Shown piece after piece: positions 24,487 to 35,190 of a stretch of DNA of 64,000 nucleotides (position 1 is its first letter; each line of letters begins with the position of its first letter). The stretch is from Apiosordaria backusii. Taxonomy: Eukaryota > Ascomycota > Sordariomycetes > Sordariales > Lasiosphaeriaceae. The translations under genes were made by a program, and so were the position numbers. The DNA lies in assembly GCA_030549205.1 (NCBI GenBank), contig JAUKTV010000027.1, positions 62,001 through 126,000 on the forward strand, given 5' to 3'. The notes below the pieces were generated by a model. That model did no database searches and was not told where the DNA came from. It was given only the letters and a program-made list of their open reading frames with translations.

Positions 24487-25748
24487 ATGAAGGTCACCAG
24501 CTCCGCCGCCGCCCTGGCGCTCGTCGCCACCGCCGTTGCCGCTCCCTCCCCGACTACCTCTGAGAGGCCGACCAAGAGACAGGCTGGTTGCGCCTCGGCC
24601 GTCTCCCTCAACGCCCAGACCAACGTCTTCAAGCAGTACACTCTCCACGCCAACAACTTCTACCGCCAGGAGATCGAGGAGCTCGCCATCCCCAACCTTT
24701 CCGACCCCTCCCTCGAGGCCGCTGCCCGCAAGGTCGCCGACACCGGTTCCTTCGTCTGGCTCGACACCATTGCCAACATCGCCAAACTCGAGCCTGCCCT
24801 CGCTGAGGTTCCTTGCGACGAGATCCTCGGTGTTGTCGTCTACGATCTTCCCGGCCGTGACTGCGCTGCCAAGGCCTCCAACGGTGAGCTGAAGGTTGGC
24901 GAGCTCAACCGGTACAAGACCGAGTTCATTGACCGTAAGTGAATACTTCTCCTGACAATGTCGAGAAAAGAGCAAAGAGACCTAACCCTGTTCCTCCAGG
25001 CATTGCCTCCATCCTCAAGGCCCACCCCAACACCGCCGTCGCGCTCGTCATCGAGCCCGATTCGCTCCCCAACCTGGTCACCAACTCCGATGTCCAGGCC
25101 TGCAAGAACTCGGCCTCCGGCTACCGTGACGGTGTCGCCTACGCGCTCAAGACGCTCAACCTCCCCAACGTCGTCCAGTACATCGACGCCGGTCACGGCG
25201 GCTGGCTCGGCTGGGACGCCAACCTCAAGCCCGGCGCCGAGGAGCTCGCCAAGGCCTACAAGGCTGCTGGGAGCCCCAAGCAGTTCCGCGGTTTCGCCAC
25301 CAACGTCGCCGGCTGGAACGCCTGGGACCTCTCCCCCGGCGAGTTCTCCACGGCCTCCGACGCCAAGTACAACTCGTGCCAGAACGAGCGTACCTACGTC
25401 ACCACCTTCGGCCAGCGCCTCAAGTCCGCCGGCATGCCCAACCACGCCATCGTCGACACGGGCCGCAGCGGCGTCCAGGGTCTCCGTGAGGAGTGGGGCA
25501 ACTGGTGCAACGTCGACGGTGCCGGCTTCGGTCGCCCCCCCTCGGCTAATACCGGTCTCGAGCTCGCCGATGCCTTCGTCTGGGTCAAGCCCGGTGGCGA
25601 GTCCGACGGTACCTCCGACAGCTCCGCCGTTCGTTATGACAGCTTCTGCGGCAAGCCCGATGCCTTCCAGCCTTCTCCCGAGGCCGGTTCCTGGCACCAG
25701 GACTACTTTGAGATGCTTCTCCGCAACTCCAACCCCTCCCTTCTTTAA
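24487..25748 (+). CDS. Secreted GH6 cellobiohydrolase without cellulose-binding domain
   Basis: Exons 24487-24934 and 25000-25748 give 398 residues. It hydrolyses beta-1,4-glucan with inversion, releasing cellobiose from non-reducing ends. It starts with a signal peptide (Ala/Val-rich, cleavage near VAA-AP) and a short propeptide ending in KR. The GH6 barrel follows at once, so neither a CBM1 nor a Ser/Thr linker is present. Key residues match Cel6A: Y119 and D125 in YDLPGRDCAA, general acid D170 in IEPDSLPNLVTN, and D352 in GGESDGTSD. The Cys before that last Asp in Trichoderma Cel6A is Ser here. Both loops that roof the active-site tunnel appear full length, favouring exo action over endoglucanase. 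Codon use is strongly biased to C at third positions, as in highly expressed genes. A Zn2Cys6 gene converges from the right. Confidence 0.96.
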
Positions 25749-26313
25749 ATGGAATATTTTCAAGGGCGGATTTGGGGGTGATTGGAAAAAGGGGTGACTC
25801 AAAGTGGTGCGGAAAATTGAGCAAGACCTGGGGCGGTCAATCGGTCAGCTTCTTCTTGTTGTTCTCTTTTGTTATCAAAGTGAGAGGGAATGGAAGCAAG
25901 GAGTGAGGGCCATCCTGTGCATATAAAAACCCGCCGGCTTGGTGTCTGTTAGTTGTTCGGTGTACATACATACATACAATGCGTTGCATTTCTTGACTCC
26001 GTTGTGTCCTTGTGTTTGTGTGTGAAATTTTGCTGAAGAAATGAAGTGTGAAGTGAGATGAATAGGTCGTTTGAATCTACAAGGGATTTACCTTCCAAGA
26101 GGTAAGCGAGCCAGCCAAGCAACCATTTCCTAGGTACCAGGTATGATAAAAATTATAGAAATTCGCTCACCAAAACTTTTCAAGGTAACTCTGACCCAAT
26201 GATCAGCCCTCTTCCCGCTTTTTCCAAGCCCGCGTTTTCCAAGTGTTGGTGTTTCAGATATTGTAAACCCATAATCCTTTCAAGAACACAGATATCCAAC
26301 CCCTTTTTGGTAT

Positions 26314-26346
<33 letters not shown>

Positions 26347-26349
26347 AAA
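25749..26349. other. Intergenic 3' regions with A30 tract
   Basis: 3' regions of two convergent genes. It includes the GH6 3' UTR and, on the minus strand, the T-run just after the Zn2Cys6 stop. No other gene. Confidence 0.6.
26315..26344. repeat. Homopolymer of 30 A
   Basis: Thirty uninterrupted A residues on the plus strand. Read on the minus strand, this is a T-run starting five bases after the stop codon of the Zn2Cys6 gene. Confidence 0.97.
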
Positions 26350-27654
26350 TCAAACAACCATCTGGGTAAACCTCCCCCTAACCCCCCTTTCCAATCTCCT
26401 CACACCCTCTAACGCCCCTTTCTCTACCACCCCTTGATCATCCTCCTGGCCCTGGTCCCCTACTAGCAAACCCCCCAATAACCCCCCAATCTTGTTAATC
26501 AGTGACAAAACCCCCTGCTGCGCAACAAGCTCCGCCTGCAGGCTTGTCTCCTCAAAGCTGATCGGCACCTCCACCCCTCCGATGGTAATCTGGACCGACT
26601 TTCTCAGACCTCGCTGGAAATCACGATGATCTTGGTTTGTGTCGTTGTGGGGGTGGAGGATGTAAGCTTGTATCAACCCGGCGAGGATGTCAAAGGTTTG
26701 GAGGAGGCGGGTGTAGATTGATATTATCATTAGAAAGGTTGCCGTGTCGGTGAGGAAGGGACGGTGGGAGAGGATGGTGAGGAAGAGGGAGGCGGATTGG
26801 AAGAGGGGTTTGATCCATTCTGTGTTTATTGATACAGGTTCGGTGCTAGTGGTAGTGGTTGATGCCGGCTGCTTTCTTCTGGCTGCGGGTTCGTTCTTCT
26901 TGGCTGCGTTGTGGTGCTGGTAGATTTCTAGCTGGAGGCGGGTGAGTTGCTCGACTGCGTCTTCATCTTGTGGTACGCTAGCCACGGGTTTTGGTGGCGG
27001 CTGGGGTTGGGAAGATTGAATTGGTGGCAGCAGGGGATGTAGCTGTAGCTGTGGCTGTGGCTGTGGCTGTGGCTGTTCAGGAGCTCTGAAAGTACTCGTT
27101 GTGTACAGATTCCCAGGAGTGCCGGCGGCAGTGGTGCGGGCACCAGAAGGGAGGTCATCAAAGTTGGGCAAGAGGGCGTTGTATCCTGCCAGTCCGATCA
27201 AGGGACCGCCATACCTCGCTGGGGCCGAATGCTTGGCAGGGCTTGTTGATTCTGGGGGCGAGACCTCTGCTGATGGTGAGGGTGTTTCTGGGTCTGCAGT
27301 CGCTGAAGCCGATGGTATTGGTTGATCGCCTAGCCGGCGTCCTTTTTTGTAGTGACTCCTCTTCCAACCGGGCGGCCTCGGCAGCCGTGGCCTTCCAACA
27401 GAGCCAGGCTCTCGGGGGACACACTTGGTTTTGGCGTTGATACAGCGGTTGCAATCTGTTTGATTTGGTTGGCGGATACAACGCATTTTGAAGCCATGGC
27501 ATTTCACACAAGCTGGCAGACCACCATCGATTGTTCGATTGGGAGCGCCTCTTCTCTTTGGCAACGCGGCTCCAGTGGTTGTCGCGTTGTCATTTGATAC
27601 GGGTGCCGGCGGTGGGCTCTCCACTGAGGGGCTGCTGTCATCAAGGTTGGGCAT
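26350..27654 (-). CDS. Zn2Cys6 transcription factor-like protein, uncharacterised
   Basis: A single exon of 434 residues. A Zn2Cys6-like cluster reads ACVKCHGFKMRC then DCNRC and KC, with a longer loop after the third Cys than in the classical cluster. A GRPRLPRPPGWKRSHYKKGRR basic segment follows. The middle is Pro/Ser/Gln-rich with a QPQP repeat encoded by a GCTGTG-type tandem (about 27040-27072). The C-terminal ~200 residues contain hydrophobic helices (LFLTILSHRPFLTD, FLMIISIYTRLLQTFDILAGLI), similar in style to the C-terminal regulatory region of AflR-like proteins. I cannot assign a target. It ends tail-to-tail with the GH6 gene 601 bases away; a regulatory link is possible but unproven. 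The ATG at 27654 is the first in frame. Confidence 0.85.
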   Translation of the reverse strand: MPNLDDSSPSVESPPPAPVSNDNATTTGAALPKRRGAPNRTIDGGLPACVKCHGFKMRCIRQPNQTDCNRCINAKTKCVPREPGSVGRPRLPRPPGWKRSHYKKGRRLGDQPIPSASATADPETPSPSAEVSPPESTSPAKHSAPARYGGPLIGLAGYNALLPNFDDLPSGARTTAAGTPGNLYTTSTFRAPEQPQPQPQPQLQLHPLLPPIQSSQPQPPPKPVASVPQDEDAVEQLTRLQLEIYQHHNAAKKNEPAARRKQPASTTTTSTEPVSINTEWIKPLFQSASLFLTILSHRPFLTDTATFLMIISIYTRLLQTFDILAGLIQAYILHPHNDTNQDHRDFQRGLRKSVQITIGGVEVPISFEETSLQAELVAQQGVLSLINKIGGLLGGLLVGDQGQEDDQGVVEKGALEGVRRLERGVRGRFTQMVV

Positions 27655-28180
27655 GATGTTGAGGCGTGTACTTCGGTGATTTGGTGGTCAGGGTTGGGTG
27701 CATATCCGGGCCTTTTCTGCCATGTGATGTGGTGGATTGTCCCCGGGTGTCAATAAAAGCGGTAGGTATCCATCCGTCCACTAATGTGGGGGCCCGTTTC
27801 AGCTCGTCCCATTACGGTATTACACGCAGATGTTAGGTAACCACGTTCAAGCCTCGGTACCCAACCTAAAACTAACCTCCCCTTCCTCTTCAGTTTGCTG
27901 TGATTCTTTTCTGTGTTTTGACATGCTTTTGATTTTGGTTAATTTGATGTGGTGATTGATACCTTTCTATCTGGCACAGCATCTTGGCGTGCCTCCCCCT
28001 TCATCAACACGCCCGCCCTGGACGAAAAAGCTGGCACCGTTACCTACACAATCCATCACATAGGCCCACTAGATACAGGCGTTTCTACAGGCGTTTCGAT
28101 TACAATTAGATGTCTGTCGACTATCTTTAAACCTGTGCCGACCATCTTTCAAGGCCTATCGATTATCTGTTCAGGCCGAT
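27655..28180. other. Divergent spacer before the orphan gene
   Basis: Starts of the Zn2Cys6 gene and the orphan gene face away from each other across 526 bases. A short partly repeated stretch (CAGGCGTTTC twice at about 28076-28100, and CTATCTTT/ACCATCTTT variants) precedes the orphan start. An 87-codon open frame at 27949-28212 overlaps that start in another frame and is not called. Confidence 0.5.
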
Positions 28181-30698
28181 ATGGGGACCAGAATTGTTCT
28201 CGTGGGCGGTGAGTTCGCTGTGTTTTCAGGGGCCCTTCATCAACAGAGGGTGCCGTTTCAACACTCTTTTATGAACCACTGGATTCAATCCACAGACCTG
28301 GTGGCACCAGACAACTCACGTTGGATCATGCTTGCCGTGGCCAGACTTGACCCGAATCGACAAGGACCACGCTATTACCCCCTGGCAGCTTGTTCGATTC
28401 ACTCTAGCTCATTTGCTGTTCTGACAGCTTGTACCAATGCTCTCCGCATCTTTTCAGATCCCCTGAACCATTTCGCTATGCGGTTTGAGCTTGCTCTTGC
28501 CTGCAGCTTCTACTCTCAGCCCTGGCTGGATTCCTCAGGGACATGGACCGACTGCCTAGACTTTCCCTTCATTGCAACCTGCCTTGCTGTCGGTACCACC
28601 CGCGACGAGGACTCGACCGACCACAACATGCCGCAATTGCCTCTGGCGGCAGTGTACCACAGTTTCAAGCGCGACTGCATTGATACTGGTTGTGGCATGG
28701 TTGTAATCGATATAACCGATCCCACTAATGTTCGATATGGTATTCGGTATGAACTTTTCAACAACATCTTCTCCGACCGTCCTACCTCCCCAACGCTTCT
28801 GTGTGCTGCGGATTATATTAGGGCGTGCAGGTTCTTGGAGGGCCCCCTCAAAAGGCCTGACGGCTCTGATGAAGCATTAGAGCTCACTCGTCGATGGGAA
28901 GTTATTGACGTGCCAACTGTAGACTGTAAGTTTGACCGTCACCACACAACTGTGAGACATTGAAGAAGTTCACTAACACCCCAACGGTTGGATGGCCTCA
29001 TAATTCGTCCCGTAATCCATTCCCGCCAGTCACCCATCCGCCACAGTCTCTACGTGATCAAGTATTTCTGACTTTGGTTCGTGGTACTGCCGAGATGGAA
29101 AGTCTTGATATCTCGGTCTTCGAACACGTCCGTTCCATTCCGAATTTTCACAATGACCTCCGGCGGCACTTGATCAAACATTCTGCCGATATGGGAGTTC
29201 ATCAACCCACCGCTCAACTCATCGCCCTGGCACTGGAAGGACAGGAGCAGCTTGACCTGACGCCGTTTCAGAATCTCTCAGCCGATTCAATCTCGACCAT
29301 ACTGGGCAGTTCTTCACCGGATACTACCATTACCTCTATCACTCTCTGTGTTGATACACTCAAAAGCAGCCCGTCAGAAGTTCTCCAGGTTTTAGCCCGC
29401 TTTCCAACTGTACAGGATCTCTACCTCTTTGACCGAAGGGGTCAATCCAGCATCAAGTTTTTCACCGAGATGCTCAAAACGCCGTCACTTATACCGAAGG
29501 GACACATCCTAGTGGCAGGTCTTTTGTCAGCACCACTGCAATGGGCGCGAGTCTGGCATCCCATTCCCCCAAGCTACCAAATCCCTTTTGACCTATTCCC
29601 AGTCCAACACATGTTTGTCAGACACCAAGTCTATGGACCAGACCAGGAACAGTACTGGCCAAACTATCTATCCTTTGGCGACTTATTCCTCCGACCAGAG
29701 CGGTTTGCAGTCGGCTTCATTCGATACCTTTTGAGACTAGTTCGGCCCGGTTCCAGTGGAGTTGAGGCCTCAGAAAAGCTCTTCGATTTCTGCTCTGCGC
29801 CCCCAACGCTGGCCCGCATGTATGAACACTACCAGATCAGCCAAATTCCGCGAGAGAGCTCCGGTATCCCGCTTCACCCCAGAACAAGCCGCAACCGGAG
29901 AGATGTCGGGGACTGTTGGCCATTGGTGCGCACCGTCAAGCCAGGCAGCTGGACTGTGCTTGTTTCGCTACATCACAACCACATCACCAGACCTGTGCAC
30001 CGCATATCAACCCGCACTTATCACGCCACAAACTGGGCAAGGTATGCCTTTGTGCGTACGAAAACACGCATCGACGTGACACAGTCACCGGTCAATCTGC
30101 CGCCCCTTGATGAACTCGAGGTTGTTAGCTTGAAAGAATTCCTGAAGATCACCTCCCCGGAGACTGACCCAGCGCTTGTTGATTTGAGGCTGGATGAACT
30201 CGAAGAAAAAGCAGCGATACCCCGACAAGCGCCCTTGCCCGACGGAGTGAAGAGGCTCTCTGTCATGGACCACGAGGAGGCGATGGGGATTTTACAGGAC
30301 TTTTTGAACAATGTCGAGATGGTCAAGAAGAACCTGTGGGCTTTTATGAAGGAGACGGATGGTGAGTTGTCCCCAAACACTCAAAACAACCATGAAGTAC
30401 CTTACTGACAGAGCGTGAAAATTTCGACAGCGTATGCATGGTATCCGGAACTGTTGGAAGAGTCCAATGGGCAGCTTAACGGCAGCATGGTTCACGGGTG
30501 AGTTTCTTTTCCATGACTTGAGCTCCACAACGGGTCAGATTATGTGTATATACTGACCGACAAACCCCATACCTTAGTGAGAACGACATATTTGTTGACT
30601 CCGTCAATGCCCAGTTGTCACTCGACTGGGAGGATTCAGACCCTGAAGTACCGATGAGAATGCCGAGTGAGGGAGAGGTTAGATATTTGCGTGGTTAG
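28181..30698 (+). CDS. Orphan fungal protein of 754 residues
   Basis: Exons 28181-28925, 29030-30361, 30431-30497 and 30578-30698 sum exactly to whole codons. I recognise no domain. The first ~250 residues are mixed alpha/beta-like and Cys/aromatic-rich (for example FIATCLAVGTTRDED, CGMVVIDITDP). The middle has a Leu-spaced segment (PFQNLSADSISTILG and following) reminiscent of degenerate leucine-rich repeats. The C-terminal part is acidic, ending in a DWEDSDPEVP stretch. There is no signal peptide or membrane segment. Splice donors are GTAAGT or GTGAGT. The first acceptor (29029) was chosen because nearer AG sites give stop codons. The start is uncertain: upstream sequence has no clear exon. 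It lies beside a regulator and a cellulase, in the most accessory-looking part of the window. Confidence 0.7.
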
Positions 30699-30927
30699 CT
30701 CGTCATCCTCAATCGCCAGATGACACAAAAAATATCAGTTTTCCTTCTATTTACATCCCTGATCATATAATAGGGAGGTGGAGACAGACGCAAATTGTAG
30801 AGATTTTACAAAAGCAGCATCATCTTGTGTGGTCATCCATCCCTATCTACGCCACATGCATCCGTATCTGTTACACCACCAGAACATGGCACCACTAGCG
30901 GAATATATATATCTACGCTCTCACTGT

Positions 30928-31056
30928 CATGGATCCAAGCTCTTACTGTCATCAATCCAAGCTCTTACTGTCACCAGTCCCAACTTTCTTCACCACCCCC
31001 AATCCCAGCTTTCTTCACCACCCAATCCCAGCCTTTCCCACCACACAATCCAACCC
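30928..31056. repeat. Imperfect ~20-24 base minisatellite
   Basis: Successive units read ATCCAAGCTCTTACTGTCA (twice), then drift to CAGTCCCAACTTTCTTCACC and CAATCCCAGCTTTCTTCACC-like forms. About six units show decay along the array. Confidence 0.8.
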
Positions 31057-31199
31057 TTTACTCTCATATACATACCTACCTAGTCGTCAAACTACTTATA
31101 TAAAAAACAATGTAACGCTCCACAGGAAACAAACAACTAGTTGGTTTTGTTCATAAAACTAGGTTATCATCAATAAATAAATAAAACACATGTCGTGAA

Positions 31200-31236
31200 C
31201 TCAGTCAGTCAGTCAGTCAGTCAGTCAGTCAGTCAG
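31200..31236. repeat. TCAG tetranucleotide array
   Basis: About nine TCAG units in tandem, in non-coding DNA. Confidence 0.95.
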
Positions 31237-32029
31237 GCAAACCAAGGGGTCGGTTCCGCCGTCTGGTGGTTCAGTGCTAGAGACCTAGGTAGTTTAGCGT
31301 GAGCATCTTCAATGTCTTCTCTCTCTCAAAGTGTAAAAAATACCGGTACCTACCTTACCTTACCTACCTTACCTACCTAGGTCACCAGCAGATCAGATAG
31401 TACTACTTTTCAAGTTTTTTTTATTTTATCCTTTCTTGGCAAGTAGTTTATTCATGTACATACCCATATTCTCATGGAGGTGGACGTATGGTTGGATACC
31501 TATAGACATAGCGACGAGGCCAAGATTAACATTTTACATCATGCTATATCTCTCATTGAACCTCAACCACCACACTACCTAACGGAGGTGGGTTCAGACA
31601 AGAAGGTCAGGAGCGTGAGACAAATAATTGCCGGTCGGCGCTGACCATGTTACCATGTCAAAGCCAATACGAGACACACGGGGGTCGGAATATTCGACCC
31701 AAGGAAAAGAACAACACATACGTCCAAGACTGACATCAACCACACTACACATTCGGCACATCACAAACACCACAAGTATCAGAGCAGGGCCCAACGGCGT
31801 CATTGTCATTCCATGGCCAGCAGAGTAGTGCCAGTCGATTCGCAACTCAGTAAAGAAGAATCTTGTTCGCCCATGAAGACAAGAGATGACCAAATTCCAT
31901 AACCATTGCCGCCAATGCCATTTGCCAGAAACGCCGTATTGCTCCGACTCTTTCCCTTTTTTTGTTTCGTCTCCCAACGGGTATAAACTCCAGGTCGTTT
32001 GTCGCTTTTTTCTTTCCGGAAAAAAACGC

Positions 32030-33039
32030 CTAGACCTTGAAGCCACGAGATCTTCTGCGACCACGGGCACGCTCGAACTTGCGGCCCTTGGAGGCAACGT
32101 AGGGCTTCTGTAATGGGGGTTAGTGCTGTCCTGACTCCAACGAAGAAAACGGTAGAAACGCACCTTGTGCTTGTGGGGACCGAAGCCGAAGTGCTTGACG
32201 GCCTCACGGGAGTTCTTGGGGCCACGGAGGAGGAGGGTGTTGGCGCCGGTGGGCTTCTCCAGAGCCAGCTGGTCGAGGGTGATGGCCTGGCCGCCGGCAG
32301 CAGTGATGCGGGCACGGGCGGTGGCGGTGAAGCGGAGAGCGGCAATGGTGGTCTTGGGGACGGTCAGGAGACGGTTGTCATCGGTGACGGTGCCGACAAT
32401 AACGATGGTCTTCTTCTCGTTGCCGTTCTTGAGGTTGGCCGCAATGCGAGAGAGGGAGACGGGGGGGCGGTTGATGCGGGACATGAACAGGCGGCGGAGG
32501 ACCACCTTGTTGAAGGGGGCATCAGTGCGGCCTGCCAGCGTGTTGCCTCTGGTTAGCGACCGCATTCCCATCTTCTCATTGTCGAGGGAGGGGAAAAGAA
32601 CTTACGAGCCAAGAAGCGGTAAAGCTTCACCAAGAGCTTGAGGTAGACATTGTCGCTCTTGGGGGCCTTGCGGTGCGTGGACCGCTCGTGGTGCTTCCGG
32701 AGATCGATACCTGTTCGCAGACTTCCAGTCAGCCTCTTTGGTTCCAGTATGCTCTGGTATGTGGCGTGCTCGGACCGGCTGGTTCGTGACACCGAAGCTC
32801 GTCAATCAATCCATCACGCCGTGTTTGCTAGCAGGCTGTTCCTCTCTCAAGCATATCGCAAGGAGGGCAGCGCGGAGCGACAACATCTCGGCGATGTTGA
32901 TGGTGACAGAGGCCTCGGCGCACACCGGGAGCGCAATAGAATTGCTGCCATGGTTCGCAGACAAGAGAGACGTGTTTCAGAATCTCTCGTCCACTTGCAT
33001 ACGAAGACTGTAGCGGAATGTCGTCGGTTACGTACCCAT
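32030..33039 (-). CDS. rpl18: 60S ribosomal protein eL18
   Basis: Exons 33039-33036 (only four bases, ATGG), 32710-32606, 32531-32164 and 32107-32030 give 184 residues, the normal length. A structural protein of the large cytosolic ribosomal subunit. Hallmarks are MGIDLRKHHERSTHRKAPKS at the N-terminus, VYLKLLVKLYRFLARRTDAPFNKVVLRRLFMSRINRPP, a central TVPKTTIAALRFTATAR segment, and a very basic tail RARGRRRSRGFKV. The micro-exon is supported because it restores the conserved MG before IDL. It is followed by a 325-base intron with GTACGT at its start and a CTGAC branch point. A long first intron near the start codon is typical of ribosomal protein genes in these fungi and may carry regulatory sequence. 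Confidence 0.96.
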
Positions 33040-33956
33040 CTTGACGTTGACTCGTGGATTGGCGACAAAATCCAAGTCGATGGGAGGTTCGTTGGGCGAT
33101 GAAGGTTTTGAAGGAAGTGGGAGCTGCCAAAATTTCGAGGGTATTTTTGCGTTCCCACAGTGGGTCGAATTTTTGTGCGTGGGCGGTCAGAGAGGGCAAT
33201 TCATTCGATTGGCGGGCCCGAGGCTGCACTCAAGGGCGGGCTGGTGGTCAGTGCTTCGAAGCTGAGGACCCACATTATTCTCGACCTCTCCCCCCCCACC
33301 ATCATTGACTTCACCTGCCCGTGAGAAAACATGCTTCATCATTGATCACAATTTATAAATATTCTAGATTGTAGTACAATGCTTATTTCATCGCTGTCTA
33401 TCCGACCACTGGTCACCGCCATGCTTTTTTAATGTTCCCCAACCACCTTCCCTTCTCTTTGCTACCGCCTCGCTGTTTTCCCTGCACAGAGCATGGTAAA
33501 GAGGCCAACCAGCAGACAGAGTCCCCATGCCAATATCTGTTGCACCTTGCGATATAGGGTACCACATCCACGAGAAAACCACCGCTGTATGCACACCGCG
33601 GCAAAAGCCGACGCGGAGAATAGTGTATCTTGCTTTCTGTATGTTCCGTCATCATCCTCGACCTGTCCCAGCCATTTGACCGGCGGGAGGCAAATCACAA
33701 CAAACAAGCATATCATCATCCAAGGGAACCCTCGAGCCTCCAGAAAAGCACCAGGTCAGATGTCTATTAGGTGTGTAGCTGGTGTATGTGGTATCGTAGG
33801 GACTCGTATTAGACCGCTGTCTTCCTCTTGACAGGCGGAGGGATGTATGTAGCTGTATAAGTAAGGTATGTGCGGCCTTACCAGCCATCCTCCTCCAGCA
33901 GGTGCTGTCAGAACGCCATCCTTAAGGTGGGGTTAAAGGCCGACTTTGGCAGTAGA
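33040..33956. other. eL18 promoter region
   Basis: Contains the eL18 upstream region and the 3' end of the carrier gene. The stretch right of 33250 includes C-runs. No gene is supported. Confidence 0.55.
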
Positions 33957-35190
33957 TCACCGCAGTAATGGTTCTTCTTCTTGTTTCAGACTGACAAGGA
34001 AGTCACGGCAAATCTCAAAGCTCAGCCAGCTGGAGGCCATGCTTGGGGCAACCTTCAGAAGGTTTGGAACGATGCCTTTGTAGAGGCCCCTCAGACCTTC
34101 CTGGGTAACGATGACGCGAATAGCGTCTGGAATGGACTTGTACTGGTAGCCCATCCCGGACATGGTGTTGATTTGGAAGCGGCGCCGTAATACATCGCTG
34201 TTCCTGGTCAATGGGTGTTTGTCTGAAAACATTGCACTCGACACTTACAATGGATATGTGCATGTCTGCGCAACGGCGCCAGAGATGGCACCAGCAGCCA
34301 GCTTCCTAACATGACTGGGGTTCTGCTCGCCTTCCAACGTCAAGTATTGCCGGACGTATTCGTAAACCATGAAGTTCAAACCGACCTGTCAAACTGGTCA
34401 ACATCCGTCCCCATTCATTAGTTTTGAACAAAAACCACATACGTATGGCGCAACACCAGCCACCGTCGGAATAATCCCTCTGTACAAGGCTGGAAATCCA
34501 CCCTCAGTCTTGTACATAACAGCCATCGTTTGCCACATGCCCGGAAGCTTTTTTGGTCTTTCTCCCAGCTCGGCAAATGACGCGGACTGAATCGAGAGCC
34601 GGGTTCGCACGATATCGAGGGGGTAGGTTACGGTGACGGAAGTGATGCCGGCAATACCACCACAGGTGAGGCGGGAAAGGGGGGTAAGGCTGTCGTCGGG
34701 ATGTCTCTCGAAGAACCTCTGCAATACATCAGCTGGTCAGCAAAAAGCTCCCACATAACCTTTCAAAGCTTAGAAAACAGGTGAGCCATACCCTCTTATA
34801 GAAATTGTAGCTCCCGAACTGGACGGCCGAGTAGGGCACAATGCGAATGCAGTTCGTGCCATTGCCTCTCATGAACCCGCGCCAGCCCTCCTCCTTCCAC
34901 ATCTTCATCAACGCCTTGCCCACACTGAGCTTGTATGCGTCCCTTCCTGCGCTCTGGACCTGGAACAAAATTTTGAGGCGCTCGAGAGGAGAGACCACTG
35001 TCCGTGAGACGGCACCGGCCACGCCGCCGGCCATGAACGCGGCCGTTACCGGTTGTGAGATGAAGGAACGGATGTAGGTCGTCGCGCCGAGTTGATCTGG
35101 TGGCGGAGGCGCCATTGTAACAGTTGCCGAGCTTGCGTTGGCCTCGGCTTGTGCTGTTGCGTTTTGGGGCGGGTGAGGCTGCGCCGACAT
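33957..35190 (-). CDS. Mitochondrial carrier, APS/PAPS-transporter-like (YPR011C type)
   Basis: Exons 35190-34792, 34718-34443, 34385-34249 and 34197-33957 give 350 residues. A six-helix inner-membrane carrier with all three family signatures: SPLERLK, TYPLDIVR and TYPFDVLRRR. The segment FMAGGVAGAVSRTVVSPLERLKIL and the RGNGTNCIRIVPYSAVQF stretch closely resemble yeast YPR011C, which exchanges adenosine 5'-phosphosulfate and PAPS. The substrate is inferred from that resemblance; a related nucleotide or CoA carrier cannot be excluded. The N-terminal ~45 residues are an Ala/Pro-rich extension before the first helix. The third signature is split by an intron, and joining restores PFD, which supports the model. 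Confidence 0.88.

Larger units (their letters stand above)
30699..32029. other. 1.3 kb spacer with tandem repeats
   Basis: Downstream of both the orphan and eL18 genes, which converge. It contains a C/T-rich imperfect minisatellite and a TCAG tetranucleotide array, listed separately, and several ACCTTACCTACC-type units near 31350-31380. No gene. Confidence 0.6.

Noticed and set aside
24840..25802. 320-codon minus-strand frame antisense to the GH6 cellulase
   Set aside because: The strong third-position C bias of the cellulase removes stops on the other strand; the product is Val/Gly/Glu low complexity.
28205..28230. Possible tiny intron (GTGAGT...TTTCAG) at the orphan gene start
   Set aside because: About 20 bases, far below the minimum for a spliceosomal intron, and the frame is open through it.
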